Of a stretch of 64,000 bases of DNA, positions 10,345 to 27,691 are shown piece by piece. The stretch's first letter is position 1, and every line of letters begins with the position of its first letter. Made by a program: the position numbers and the translations under genes. Source of the DNA: Astrocystis sublimbata (Eukaryota; Ascomycota; Sordariomycetes; Xylariales; Xylariaceae); the NCBI GenBank assembly GCA_022453515.1, contig JAJNNY010000058.1:1-64000 (forward strand), in the 5' to 3' direction. The notes below the pieces were generated by a model, which saw nothing but the letters and a program-made list of their open reading frames with translations, was not told where the DNA came from and searched no databases.

Positions 10345-13300
10345 ATGTCTCTTCGCTCTCTCCCTCGTCTCGAGTCTCTCTCCCGAGCTTCCCCTCTCGT
10401 TAGCAGAACCCGCTTACACCTCCCACGCGCGCATCCAACACCTGCTGCCCGGTGGATACAAAATCACCACCCCAGTGGCGTACGTCTTAGGTAAGTGCAG
10501 TATGGGCAGCCTCCTCAGCTTCCCCAGCGGACGAGCATTCCAACCCAGGGCATACACGTACTGATCTGCCACGTTGCCATACACACAGCTCCGTCTCCCG
10601 AGCTACGCCAAGCATCTCTTCTCCTTCAACATCCGCACTCCCTCTAAGAGCCTCTCCTCTCAGACTCTCTCGACCACCTACCTCTCTCTCGCCCGCTTTC
10701 GTTCGCTATTGCTCCTACAGACGACACAACATGTGCAGACTAGCTGGCGAAACCGAGCACTTTGGCGGGGCCAAACCCGATCCCACCGCGGGTCGAGAGC
10801 TGCTGCCCACCAATGTGCTGCCCCGGCATTACGATGTGACGCTCGAGCCTGACTTCAAGAAGTTCACCTTCGAAGGCAAGGTTGTCATCGACTTCGTCGT
10901 GCAGGAAGAGACGAAGTCCATTTCCCTCCATACTCTCGAGATCGACATCCACAGTGCCCAGATCAAGTCGGGCGGTTCGGTTGTGGCCTCCTCTTCCGCC
11001 ATCACATATGACGAATCAACACAGGTCTCCAACATTGAATTGAAGGATGCGCTTCCCAAGGGAAAGACCCAGCTTGAGATCAAGTATACGGGCCAGCTCA
11101 ATGACCAGATGGCTGGCTTCTACCGTTCTACCTACAAGAAGCCCGACGGCTCCGAGGGCATGCTGGCTACAACACAGATGGAGGCCAATGATTGCCGAAG
11201 AGCATTCCCTTGCTTCGATGAGCCTGCCCACAAAGCCAATTTTACCGTGACTCTTATTGCGGAAAAGCACCTCACCTGCTTGAGCAACATGGACGTGGCC
11301 TCGGAGAGCGACGTACACTCAGACGTGAGCGGGACGACGAAGAAGGCTGTGAAGTTTCACCCGACCCCCCTCATGTCTACCTATCTAGTTGCATTCATAA
11401 TTGGCGAGCTGAACTACATCGAGACCAAGAAGTTCCGTGTTCCCATCCGGGTGTATGCGCCTCCTAGTTCGGACATTGAGCATGGCCGCTTCTCCCTTGA
11501 CCTGGCTGCGCGAACGTTGGAATACTACGAGAAAATCTTTGGGGCCGACTTCCCTCTGCCTAAGATGGACATGGTCGCTATTCCTGACTTCGCTGCCGGC
11601 GCCATGGAGAATTGGGGCTTGATCACTTACCGTGTTGTGGATCTCATGCTGGACGAGCAAGGAAGCAGTGCTGCTATGAAAGAGCGTGTTGCCGAGGTCG
11701 TACAGCACGAACTGGCCCACCAGTGGTTCGGAAACTTGGTGACTATGGATTGGTGGGAGGGTCTGTGGCTGAACGAGGGGTTCGCGACGCTCATGAGTTG
11801 GCTAAGTATGTTGCTTACTCTGAATCTATCCTGAGGCGATAGCATGGGGCTAATTATGAGTATAGGCTGCAACCACTTCTACCCAGAATGGAAGGTCTGG
11901 GAGAGTTACGTTGCGGATAACCTCCAGAGCGCCTTGGGCCTTGACTCGCTGAGAAGCAGTCACCCGATCGAAGTACCCGTCAAACGTGCTAGTGAGGTTG
12001 ATCAGATTTTCGATGCCATCTCCTACTCCAAAGGCTCATGCGTGCTCCGCATGATCTCGACCTATCTAGGCGAGGACGTTTTCTTAGAGGGTGTCCGACG
12101 GTATATCAAAAAGCACGCCTACGGCAACACGCAAACCGACGATCTCTGGGCAGCTCTCGAGGATGCCAGTGGCAAGCCCGTTAGAGACATCATGTCCATC
12201 TGGACGAAGAACGTCGGCTTCCCCGTCGTCCAAGTAACTGAGAACTCTTCCGACAACTCCATTCACATAAAACAGAACCGCTTCTTGAGGACAGGTGACA
12301 CTAAGCCAGAGGAAGACAAGGTTCTCTACCCCGTTTTCTTGGGCCTTCGGACTGAGAAGGGCGTCGATGAGTCGTTAGTCCTTTCTGATAGAGAAGGTGT
12401 CTACAAAGTATCGGACCTTGACTTCTTCAAGTTGAACGCAAACCACACTAGCATCTACAGAACTTCTTATACCCAAGAGCGGCTTACGAAATTGGGTCAG
12501 GCTGCTAAGGAGGGAAAGTTGACGGTCGAGGATCGCGCCGGCATGATCGCCGATGCCGGTGCCCTTGCTACCTCGGGATATCAGAAGACATCGGGAGTGC
12601 TCAACCTCCTGAAAGGTTTTGACACGGAAGACTCGTTCGTGGTCTGGAGCGAGATCCTCGCTCGAGTTGCTACTGTCCAATCAGCTTGGATCTTTGAGGA
12701 CCAAGCTGTCAAAGATGGCCTAGAAGCGTTCGTTAAGGAACTGGTCAGTGAGAGGGCACACAAGCTGGGTTGGAAATTCTCCGACAGCGATGGCCATGTC
12801 GAGCAACAGTTCAAAGCTATGCTGTTTGGCGCCGCCGGTATGGCAGGTGACCAGGAAATCATCGCAGCAGCCAAGGACATGTTTGCCAAGTACAAGACCG
12901 GTGATAAGTCGGCAATTCACCCAAACATCAAGGGCAGTGTCTTTAGCATGGCTCTCAAATATGGCGCAAAGGAAGAGGTAAGTTCTTAACAAGCCCATGA
13001 ATTGATTGCTCTGGCGACTAAACTCCGAACAGTACGATGCTATCATGGACATCTTCCGCAAGTCCAACAACACTGACGAACGCAACACGGCCCTGCGCTG
13101 CATCGGTCGTGCCAAGGACCCTGAGCTCATCAAGCGTACGCTAGACTTCACCTTGACCAGCGAAGTCAAGAGCCAGGACATCTACCTCCCGACCAGCGGT
13201 CTGCGCAGTCACGCCGAGGGCACGGAGCAGCTGTTCACCTGGTTGACGGAGAAATGGCCCGAGATCTACAAGCGGCTCAGCGGTAACCCGCCGATCCTGG

Positions 13301-13515
13301 GCTCCATGGTGACGATCTGCACGTCGAGCTTCGCGAAGCCGGAGCAACTGGAACGGGTCGAGAAGTTCTTCAAGGACATCGATACCAGGGCCTTTGACCA
13401 GCCGCTGGCGCAGAGCAAGGACGCCATCCGCAGTAAGATCTCGTGGTTACAGCGAGATCGGGATGATGTTGCGGCTTGGGTCAAGGAGAATGGGTACAAG
13501 AAGTCTAGCTTATAA
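10345..13515 (+). CDS. M1-family zinc aminopeptidase (Ape2/Aap1 type), possible mitochondrial and cytosolic forms
   Basis: This enzyme removes N-terminal residues from peptides using a catalytic zinc. Exons fit at 10345-10490, 10589-11805, 11866-12977 and 13033-13515 (985 residues). Translation from the internal ATG at 10731 gives an 889-residue form. Numbered on the short form, the GAMEN substrate-binding motif is at 290-294, the zinc motif HELAH at 326-330, and the third ligand Glu 18 residues later in WLNEG. An ERAP1-like C-terminal helical domain fills the rest, ending at KKSSL. The extra 96 residues of the long form begin MSLRSLPRLESLSRASPLVS and are rich in Arg, Ser and Leu with almost no acidic residues, as in a mitochondrial presequence. 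Yeast Ape2 also has an N-terminal extension. The first intron has a GTAAGT donor, a CTGAT-like branch site and an ACACAG acceptor, and keeps the frame. The family call is secure; the long form is inferred. Confidence 0.93.
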
Positions 13516-17514
<3,999 letters not shown>

Positions 17515-19842
17515 ATGACGAGAATCCCGGGTTGGTTACACACTGACATATGACTTTATGATGATCGGGATGATTCGGGAGGAACGGTCTGGGTAAAAAC
17601 GGCGAAAATAGAATCCATGGTTGCTATTGAAAAGTTCAAACGTCATGAATAGGCACGCCGATTAGTCATGCTGTGGGCGCTGGCAGCTTGGTATCAAATC
17701 GGCAGAAGTCGTGGATAAGTTTTCGTTTCGAGGCAGCAAGCCAACCCAGATAGGTAGCAGGCGAGTGATAGTAGCATACTAAATGCGGAACCGCCCGTCG
17801 CTGCGTCCCGACCGCCGACTTTAACCTTGGCAATCAAAGAAAACTTCTGAATGGTTACTTCATGGCTATTGCGATCTAGTGTGCGTGTGAGTGTGGTATT
17901 ACTTGTTGTATCTCGTAAGAGGTCATCTATGTAGACCGAGAGCTCCCAAGCGAAACCTAGCAACTCGTAAGGAGGAATGCAATTAGTTCAATCTCGGAGT
18001 ATTTTGTGCTTTCTGCTGCTTGGCTAAATTAGAGATCGCTCTGATGCTCTGAGATAAACTCCGATTACCAAGCTACGCACACATGGCAAGTAGGCATTGA
18101 TGAAGCGCGAGATGGCGAAAAGCCCATTGAGCGCCACCCCCACAATGGGGCAGCATATTCCTGAGAGCAGCAACAGCACTTCAACCAGTGTTTGCCTTGG
18201 CCTGTACTCACATTTAGGAAGCAGTTAGTGGGTAGTAAGTAAGGTAGCTTCCGAACTTTGTAACATGTGGGCCGAGACTCCCGCAAAGCCCCGACGGACA
18301 TTCGGAAGAGGACCTCCCCTCCCCCGCAAATCCCCCCAGCTTTGCACTGAAGCCCGTGATTCCGGTCCCAGCCCCGCCGTGCAGGCGGGATTGGTGGGAC
18401 ATCATGTGCATGTGTTAGGTTGCAGGACGTACTGTAAGGTTGTTGGGGTGGTGTCCCATTGAAGGATGTGTATGTGGCACGGGTGTGGCGCAGATGACTT
18501 TGTCCTTGATGAGGTGATGGGCGTGCGCTCCTCATCCTTTGCCCATTTCAATGCTGAATATGGTGTGGTGGAAGGATCCGGGAGACCAGCAAATAGGATT
18601 CAAGAGGGATATTGATATAGGGACACTCTCTAGGGATCAGGCTTGTCTATCGCGTTTTCCGTGTCACTATGGTGGAAATAATAAACCGGCCGAAAAGCTT
18701 AGTTACTTGGATGGTTCTTGTTGGACGAGTGTGCTAATCAACTAATCAGCTCCGATGGGCGTTCGAGCAGCATGCCGACATCAACTTCATTGTACAAGAA
18801 CAGACCGTTCCTAAAGATAGCTGTCGGCAGAAAGAACGAAACAAGTAGTCAAGCATCAATGGAAACAGGTAGTGGACGGAACAGATCAGTGAGGTCTTCA
18901 AGAGCGATAAACATAGACTGTTTTCCTTGTACATTCACGAGCTATCTATCCTATTCTAGCGAGTCTAGCTTGCCTTTATGGATCTTCTTTTGTATTTGGA
19001 GGCACATCGCGCGGGATAGCGAACTGTTGGGTATGGAATGTTGTTCCAGTTGTCTACAAGCTTCGATGATTCACTCTTGGCTTCTCGGCGCGTCCACGGG
19101 GCATGAGTATGCAGTGCTAGCACGACTGATGATAGAATATCTGAATACTTGTGAAATGGTCAGCGAGGTCCAGGCTGGGTAAGAGTTGTTGTTGTTGAAG
19201 GAGTACGATTCCAAATCAGAAGTCCATTGAATACATTTCAGGCCCGAAGACCCGATGATATAAGAGGTACCAGAAAATATAAATTTTGCAAATGTGTTGT
19301 CTCATCATAGAAAAGCTGGGAGAGGATGTGAACAAGGGCGGAATGGACGTACCTTCAGCCTGAGGTCATGATTGAATGCAAAGACAGCTGGACAATCATT
19401 TATGCGTTAAATACCAATCTCGAGGAAGCACCAACGCTGCCGCGCATCCTGCGGTACGTTGAAGGAATTCTTGCGGCTTATTGTGTTCTTTCCGAGCTTG
19501 AGCTTGAGCAAAGGAAGAAGAGTGATGGCACGAACCTTGGAAGAAAGCTTTTGTAGCTAGGAGCGGAAGATTTTCGGAGCTAGCAGAGGGTGGAGACGCG
19601 TTGGCCTCGCAGCCTTTAGGTAATCTTTGCCTGTGGTGGGGGCAGGCAAGGCGCTTGGACCAGGCTTATCGTGCGCCTATCGGTACCCACGAATTTCAGC
19701 CACCCACCTTGAATTTTCGCACACCACCGTCAAAGTCCGCGACTCCAAACTTCTAAGCGACCAACCGACCTCACTCGACCGAGACGAATCGACAACCACC
19801 CCTCGCCCAACTCCGAGTCCACCGACAAACAACACCGCCAAA
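17515..19842. other. Intergenic region between enolase and uS15 genes
   Basis: It begins with the enolase 3' UTR. A 62-codon ATG ORF at 19368-19556 has no recognisable content. The last ~200 nt (from about 19640) form the uS15 leader, which is C/A-rich (ACCACCCCTCGCCCAAC) and close to the start codon. I see no other gene. Confidence 0.4.
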
Positions 19843-21415
<1,573 letters not shown>

Positions 21416-21681
21416 GTTCCGTAACGCCGCTTTTATACGCAACCGTGAACTCCGTGGCTTCATGAATATTCTATGTTTTGAACTCATTAGAGCGTTCGGT
21501 GAGGGCTTCAATATCTCTTTGCGCATCGTGTTTTAGCTCTTCACACCTTGCGTCCAATGCCTCGGTCCAGTATTCTGCTTCCGTGTTCCGTAACGCCGCT
21601 TCTTCGTATGCAACCATGAACTCCGTGACGTTGATTTTATTCTCATTCTATGATTCGAACTCCTTGGAGCGTTCGATGAGG
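21416..21681. repeat. Diverged tandem duplication across the SDC1 stop codon and 3' flank
   Basis: Two related segments, 21416-21504 and 21585-21681, share GTTCCGTAACGCCGCTT at one end and GAGCGTTCGNTGAGG at the other, with matching stretches between. The second copy covers the last codons of SDC1. Read on the minus strand, each copy has ERS-x-EF followed two residues later by a TAG stop. The stops are 177 nt (59 codons) apart in the same frame, and the frame between them is fully open. The copies differ by point changes, a 6-nt gap and a 2-nt gap, so the distal copy is decaying. Confidence 0.75.
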
Positions 21682-22354
21682 AACTCGCCGAGGACTCGTA
21701 GCGGATCTGCGGGCCTGATGCATGAAAGTTGATCAGCACCTACCACCTAACAATGATGTCTCCTCGTTGTGATGACTTACTGCATCTTGGCTACCAGCTT
21801 CATGCCCTCCAGCAGGTGCGGCGTGACCTTGGTGTTCAGGTACTTGCGCACAGGGGCGCCGTGTTGCGCGGCGACAGCGGGCATGGTGAAGGAGGCGTCG
21901 GGGTGTGCGGAGGCAGCACGCGATGTATTGGTAGCGGTGTTCGCATTCTCTTGTTTCGGCGTGCCGGTCCGGGCGGGCGCTTGTACTGGAGCTGGGGCCG
22001 GGGCGGGAGACTGTGGAAGCGAGGAAGGCAAGGGATCATCAGCTCTTTGGTCTTCGTAATTGACAAGTTAGGCAGTATCACCCCTTGACTTACAGCAGCC
22101 GGGTCGGCGTCCATCATCGGGACATCCTTTGCGCCATTGGACTCGGCCGTGGGCGGTGCGGCTTCGGTCTGGACCTCGGCGACGGCGGGGATGGCGGGGG
22201 TCTCGGTCTCGGTCTCGGTCTCGGTGGGCTGGCTTTGCACAGCCGAGGCGGTAGGAGATGGCACCGGCGCAGGGGCGGGCGCGGCGGATTGAGGCTGGCC
22301 GTACGTGGGCACGGGAACTGGAGTCTGGGTGACGGCGGGGTTATCGTCGGCCAT
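21648..22354 (-). CDS. SDC1: COMPASS subunit Sdc1 (Dpy-30 domain protein)
   Basis: Sdc1/Dpy-30 is a small dimeric subunit of the Set1/COMPASS histone H3K4 methyltransferase complex in the nucleus. Three exons on the minus strand fit: 22094-22354, 21781-22010 and 21648-21714, with GT-AG introns, giving 185 residues. The first ~130 residues are disordered and Pro/Ala/Thr/Glu-rich (including a TETETETE run). The Dpy-30 motif is at the C-terminus: APVRKYLNTKVTPHLLEGMK, LVAKMQPADPLRVLGEFL, IERSKEFES. The last intron splits the Dpy-30 helices at MQ/PADP, so the domain only appears after splicing. The gene is divergent from FAN1 (461 nt between starts) and convergent with uS15. A duplicated copy of its 3' end lies immediately downstream. 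Confidence 0.9.
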
Positions 22355-22815
22355 ATTGAATAATAGACGTAAGATCTGTTGGTTAGGTATTGATTGTTAT
22401 GCGGTGGAGATATGCTGCGAGTCTATGGCCGTGGTGTTGATGGTTGACACATGTGGTTGTTTCTGGTGAGGATGAGAGGGAGAGGGGGAGAGAGACTAGG
22501 ACAACGCCAATATATGGTGAACAGAGTTGCTTCGGATTAGAGTTGGGCAATGCGCAATGGGCAATGACGTTCGGCGGCACGGCACTTACATAGTGCCTAC
22601 CTCCTAGGTTAGGCACGTACAGCTCCGAGATCAACGTGGTGCATTAATTTACCTGGAACTAACAACGCGGTATCCCGTGACCGCGCGTTTCCCATTACAA
22701 CCCCTGCCTGGGCAGCCGCGTTCCCACTCGCGTCCTTCTTTGCCTCCTCATACATAAAGAAGCACCTCGGGTCCGTATTTTGCCACCTGGTGTAAATGTC
22801 TAGAATGTCACCACC
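22355..22815. promoter_or_regulatory. Bidirectional promoter between SDC1 and FAN1
   Basis: Only 461 nt separate the two divergent start codons. It includes a CCTACCTCCTAGGTTAGGC element near 22600. On the FAN1 side, upstream ATGs at 22796 and 22805 begin a short ORF that overlaps the FAN1 start. Confidence 0.6.
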
Positions 22816-25470
22816 ATGTATGCTTTCCTAAAGAAGGCGAACCCGGAAGATGGCTCTGCCACGCAAAAGACGCCTTCTTTGCAGGAGGGACCTAGACCTG
22901 CCCATCCGGCAGCATCAGCATCGCCGCCCAAGAAGAAGGTGAAACGGGAGCAAGCGTGCAAGAGTGATGCGGAATCTGACGAGTATCACATCGACACTCC
23001 GCCGATACAGCCGAGGCCTCATATGCGCAGAAATGAAACTCTTGATGGCCTTGCAGATGATGACTCAGGAGAGAGATCCGAGAGCGATGACACCCACGCA
23101 CCCGGCCCAACGGCTATTGAGAGCTCTCTGCCTGACATCAAGCCCGATAAGCAAGCACTTGAAGACTACCAGAGTTTCAAAGCTTCTTCACAGGGCAAAG
23201 AGGCCGGCAGTGCTGCGTCGAGGCTCGACTCGAGAGAATGGGTGCGGGGCAAGAGCTCCCTCTACGTCGATGCTTTCAATCTCGCCCTGGACACCGTACT
23301 TGATGAAGAAGCTCACCTCTTTGACGACAAGGAGAAGCGCATATTTGAGGAATGGGGGTCCCTCAGTTACGAGGCACAGTTCCTGTATGCTTGCAAGCGC
23401 CTGCTTTCCTGTTCTCTTCCCGTGTCCTAACATACAGTTAGGTATGTACGCTTGTTTCTTAGAAAGACGTCATCGTGGCATCGCATTGCCCGCTTGGGCT
23501 ACTATAATGATATTTCCGATACCGAGGCTGCCGTGAAAGAGCTGCAGAGTAGTAGAGATCTCCCCAGAGATAGCTCCATCGAGCAGCCACCCCCTGAAAC
23601 GCCACAGTCAGATGTTGGCGCTTTCGTCGAAGAGCAGTGTATTTTGGAAAATGCTTTCACGTTCGCGGATGCATCCGAGGATTTCATAGATACTGTTGAA
23701 GAGGCAGTATCACTCCTCAATCTGGACGAGGTCAAGGCTCTGGCTAAAGAAGCCAGAGTGCATGGTAAGAACAAGGCCGGCCTGGCAAATGCCATCTGCA
23801 GGATGAGCAATCGACAAGCCGGTCTACTCTCCATGGGTCTTCAAAGAGCGGATTCTGTCGAGTCACTGCAGTCCATGCAAGACTCGCCTGCTGAGTCTCC
23901 TGGCCCCGGCCTTGGGGACGATGCAAATAGGCGAAAACATTTCCTCGAGAAAATACTAGCCATTACTGGTTCTTGTGTGAGACTGTCGTTATCTGTCTTC
24001 GGATTGTTTGAGCGAGTACACCTCGTCTTCTACAGATCTACAGAGTGGACAGAGAAATCTCTCACTACCATCATTTTAGCCAAAGCCTCGAAGCGGCATT
24101 TCCCTTCATACATCGTCAGCAGGTCTTCTAATATCTTCACTTCTAGGTCTCAACTTTTGGAATTCGAGACCGCGATGAGATCTGAGTACAAGGTGGATGC
24201 CATTCTAGAGTTCAATGGTCCTGTCACCGAGGCAGGCTTTCGAAAAGTCATTGACGCCTTCGAGGCGATTTATCCGAGATGGAAAATCATCTTACAGCAA
24301 GAGCAGGAAAAGGAAGAGCGAGTCTATGAGTCTGGTGAAGGAGCCTACCTACGTCGACTTAGCCCTGGGCATGCGTACACTCGCATTGTCCACAAAGCTG
24401 CTTATACCTTTGGACGACTGAAAGAGCATTTACGAGAGCATACACTTCTGGCCGAGTTACTTGGTCAACGCCTTTTTCACCTAGCCCGTCGAGGATCCTG
24501 GTACCAGCGGAAAGCTCTGCTAGAGGAGCACTACATGCATGCGTTACTACCGAACCCTACCTACACCGATGTGGAAAGGCAGAAAAGCCATTGGAAAGCT
24601 ATAGCGGCGGCCACTTGCGAAAAAGCTCTCGAGGACTCTGACTGTCATTTGAAATACCATTACGACCTTCAGAAGCGATTGGTTAAGATCGAAAAGAAGC
24701 TCAAGATACCGGTTAGAAAGCAGCACGACTTCGGTCACGTTCGTCTGAAGCAGCCGGAAGATCATTATGCCCAAGGAATTCAGTTGAAAAAGCTGGATGT
24801 CGTAGGCAGGAACGGGCGCGGACCAAGTACAAAAACAATATGGGTTGATGAAGCAGCAGACGGAGAAGAGTGTAGTGTGGAATCCATGTGTTTGACCTGG
24901 TATAGGGGCCAGGGCTGGAAAGGCTACCACGCTGAGGGAGGCATTATACGCACATTGTTCGCCTACCTTTTCTTCGACATCCTCTTTCTCTACATACCGA
25001 ATGTATTTCAGACAGCCTATCAGACGTGTCCGCTAGATCTACATACGGATGCCTTCTACCCGACCCGAGCATCGGAGATCAACCATCGCCTAGTCGAGAT
25101 TGCAAACGGAGGGGCAGCGAAACTCATCGAAGAGGTTGATACGCGAGAACGAGGAAGTCGCACGTGTGTCGTTGGTCTTAATTGGGATTACGAACTCGAA
25201 GATCTACTAGAGCTGGCCGACTGCTTTGATGGCGCCGCTCTCGCTACGGTGTGCAAAGTCATGGCACAGGAGTACGGTCAGAGAGGAGGTGGCATCCCTG
25301 ACTTGATTCTGTGGAGGGCTGAACCACAGAAAGAATGCATGTTCGCTGAAGTCAAGAGCGCGAACGACCGCTTAAGCGACACGCAGCGCTTATGGATCCA
25401 CGTTCTGACGGGAGCTGGCCTGAGAGTAGCACTCTGCAATGCCGTGGCCAAAGAAGTGAGGGAGGCCTAG
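22816..25470 (+). CDS. FAN1: Fanconi-associated nuclease 1 homologue (VRR-NUC structure-specific nuclease)
   Basis: FAN1 is a nuclear 5'-flap endonuclease and exonuclease acting in DNA interstrand-crosslink repair. Two exons, 22816-23384 and 23442-25470, with a 57-nt GT-AG intron, encode 865 residues. The intron falls inside the conserved block EAQFLYVRLFLRKTSSWHRI. Residues ~1-150 are disordered and basic/acidic (PPKKKVKRE resembles a nuclear localisation signal). A SAP-like segment (LNLDEVKALAKEARVHGKNK) follows, then a helical TPR-like region. The C-terminal VRR-NUC domain includes GYHAEGGIIRTLFAYLFFDI and GGIPDLILW...FAEVKSAND; Asp810, Glu826 and Lys828 are the likely PD-(D/E)xK catalytic residues. 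I see no UBZ zinc finger at the N-terminus, unlike the human protein. The start at 22816 has a strong CCACCATG context. Confidence 0.95.
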
Positions 25471-27226
25471 CAAACAGGAAGAAATTGTGTTTGCTGTGGT
25501 CTAGAATTCCGCCTACGGATACCTTCCATCTCAAGGGCCATTGGTATTCTTAGTACGTTTCTCGGGATTTGGTTCCAGTGTTCGGTTGCACATACCCACT
25601 CGCATGATGATGCTTCCGTTGGTAGCCAGCCTCCGCTGCCCAGTGCCTGGTTAGTTGGTTCGGCAGGACAAACCGCTTTGCAGCGGAATCTCACAACTGG
25701 CCATATCTGCCAATTACATGGGCTCTGTTTGTATCACAAACGTACCAACCGGCACACTTATGTCCAACTCTGTGGGTCATGGCTAAGTAGACCCCGAGAT
25801 GCTCGGAGCTACTGCTGTACCACTTATCACCAACGTGACGTTGAGGGGGGCATTTCTACAAGCAAGCGGCAAATGCCTCACCGCTTGGAGTTTATCGACC
25901 CTCATCACTTCGTACCACCGGAACTTGGAGTTCGACATAGTCCAGACTTACATAATATGCTGGAATGGGTCATGATCCTATCTGCGTATTCAGCAAGATG
26001 CATCCAGAGCAAAGCATTCCAAGGTTCCATGATCTGAGTGCAATCGAGTGAAACTTCACCATGCAGCATGGAACATGCACTCCTAGTTTCAGCCGTCCTG
26101 TTAACACCAAGTTTAGTCCGAAGGATTCACACTCTGTCATCACACGGGCTATTCCAATTGTGACCATTTGAGAACCAACACGGCCAGGGGATTAGCTGAT
26201 TTTGTGCAGAGATATAGACGCACTCGATTGGGAGTGGCTATAGTTCCTCGGTTTAAGACCGGGATACAAGCCGCTATACTAGGCGGCACAACATTAGCGC
26301 TGATGTTGCCCAGCTTCTCAGTAGAGAAGACTTAACAGTTGTCCTCGTACAACGAAACAGAAACAGAACACAGAGGGCCGCGGACCACAGGATATGAGGC
26401 AAGAAGTGTGCGACCGGAAAGATATTGGGCGATTTTCTCGCCATGCCACTGATGCCAGGCTCGCCAGGCTGCCTTAAAGTGCAGATTCATCCTGCGCAAC
26501 TACCCTAGATGCCTAGCCACGCGCGAGCCACGGTCGGTCGAGAAGCTACTGCGGCTCTTGTCACTATCACGATTCCGTCACCAGATTTCTGGATAGGTCC
26601 TCCTTCGTCTGTTGCGTCCGAACACTTCACGAGTGCGATTGCACGTAGGTCCGTGGAGCTAGCTAGCAGTGAGCGCTGTGTTGGTGTTTGCCTTAGAGAA
26701 GCAAACCCGAATCTACGAGTATGACTCCAACCACCCGTCGCATTCTCGGATGCCTGTGTTGTCTTGGATGGTATACTGGATCGCTTACTATACTGTTATC
26801 AAGAGAGCAGACGGGCTGGGAACACATGCTCATCGCTGTCTTGCCACCCATTGGATTGGAGGTGTATTGGAGATATATGCATTTGGAAGCCTCAGACTAC
26901 CTGTTGTTCAAAATTTACCTACATTCCGAGTCTTCTGCCAGCTGCAATTGGTCAGTGGCTCATGAGTTGCCGTGCTCACTCCATGTACGCGTATGCGCAT
27001 AGCTTTGCGGTTGCCGTATTGTTGTCGCTGTCCAGGTTTTCACCTCGAGATACTGTTCGATGATCGTTCCTGCGGTTGATCGACAAGAGTGTGTGTGGTA
27101 TTGGCCTGGTGGTCGCTTGTACTGTAACCATCCGCATGGCTAGACAGGGAACTGGACTAACTGCCACTCCAATCACAAGCGGCTCGCTTGCTCACCGCCG
27201 GCATTTGAGCTTGTCTGCTTGTCTGC

Positions 27227-27253
27227 TTTGCTAGCTTTGCTAGCTTTGCTAGC
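27227..27253. repeat. Three tandem TTTGCTAGC units
   Basis: Three perfect 9-bp units lie head to tail; each contains the palindrome GCTAGC. Confidence 0.9.
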
Positions 27254-27646
27254 TAAGTACGGATAGGTAGAATTCTAGTGCAGTTTGGTTTTCTATCGTT
27301 CTTCAGCAGCAAACACCATTGCTGGGCTAAGCGCCTCAAGTTGGGAAGTGAGTAGATTCATCATCACCAGCTTTTTGCACTTTGCCTTACCAAAACCATT
27401 CCCATGACCTATCTGCATTGCCTTGCCATGCCCTGCCTAGCCTAGCCACCCTCCCCTAGCTTACCGACAAGGAGGTTTTTCCACATACTAGCGACGACAC
27501 TACGCGGAAGCCGGACTTCCCTTCCACTTAGTTTCCTTCCTACCTAGGTAGTTTCCTCTTAGCACGATCAAAATTCCTTAGCTCAGTTCTTAAGCATGCC
27601 TAGGGACCTTACTCCATACATGTGAACATTGTTTCGAGAGATGTAA

Positions 27647-27691
27647 GTATGCGTTATGTGTATGTGTATGTGTATGCCCCCCCCCCCCCCC
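27647..27691. repeat. (TATGTG)n tract followed by a C15 homopolymer
   Basis: Imperfect TATGTG units run directly into 15 consecutive C residues at 27677-27691. The exact length of the C run is prone to sequencing error. Confidence 0.85.
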
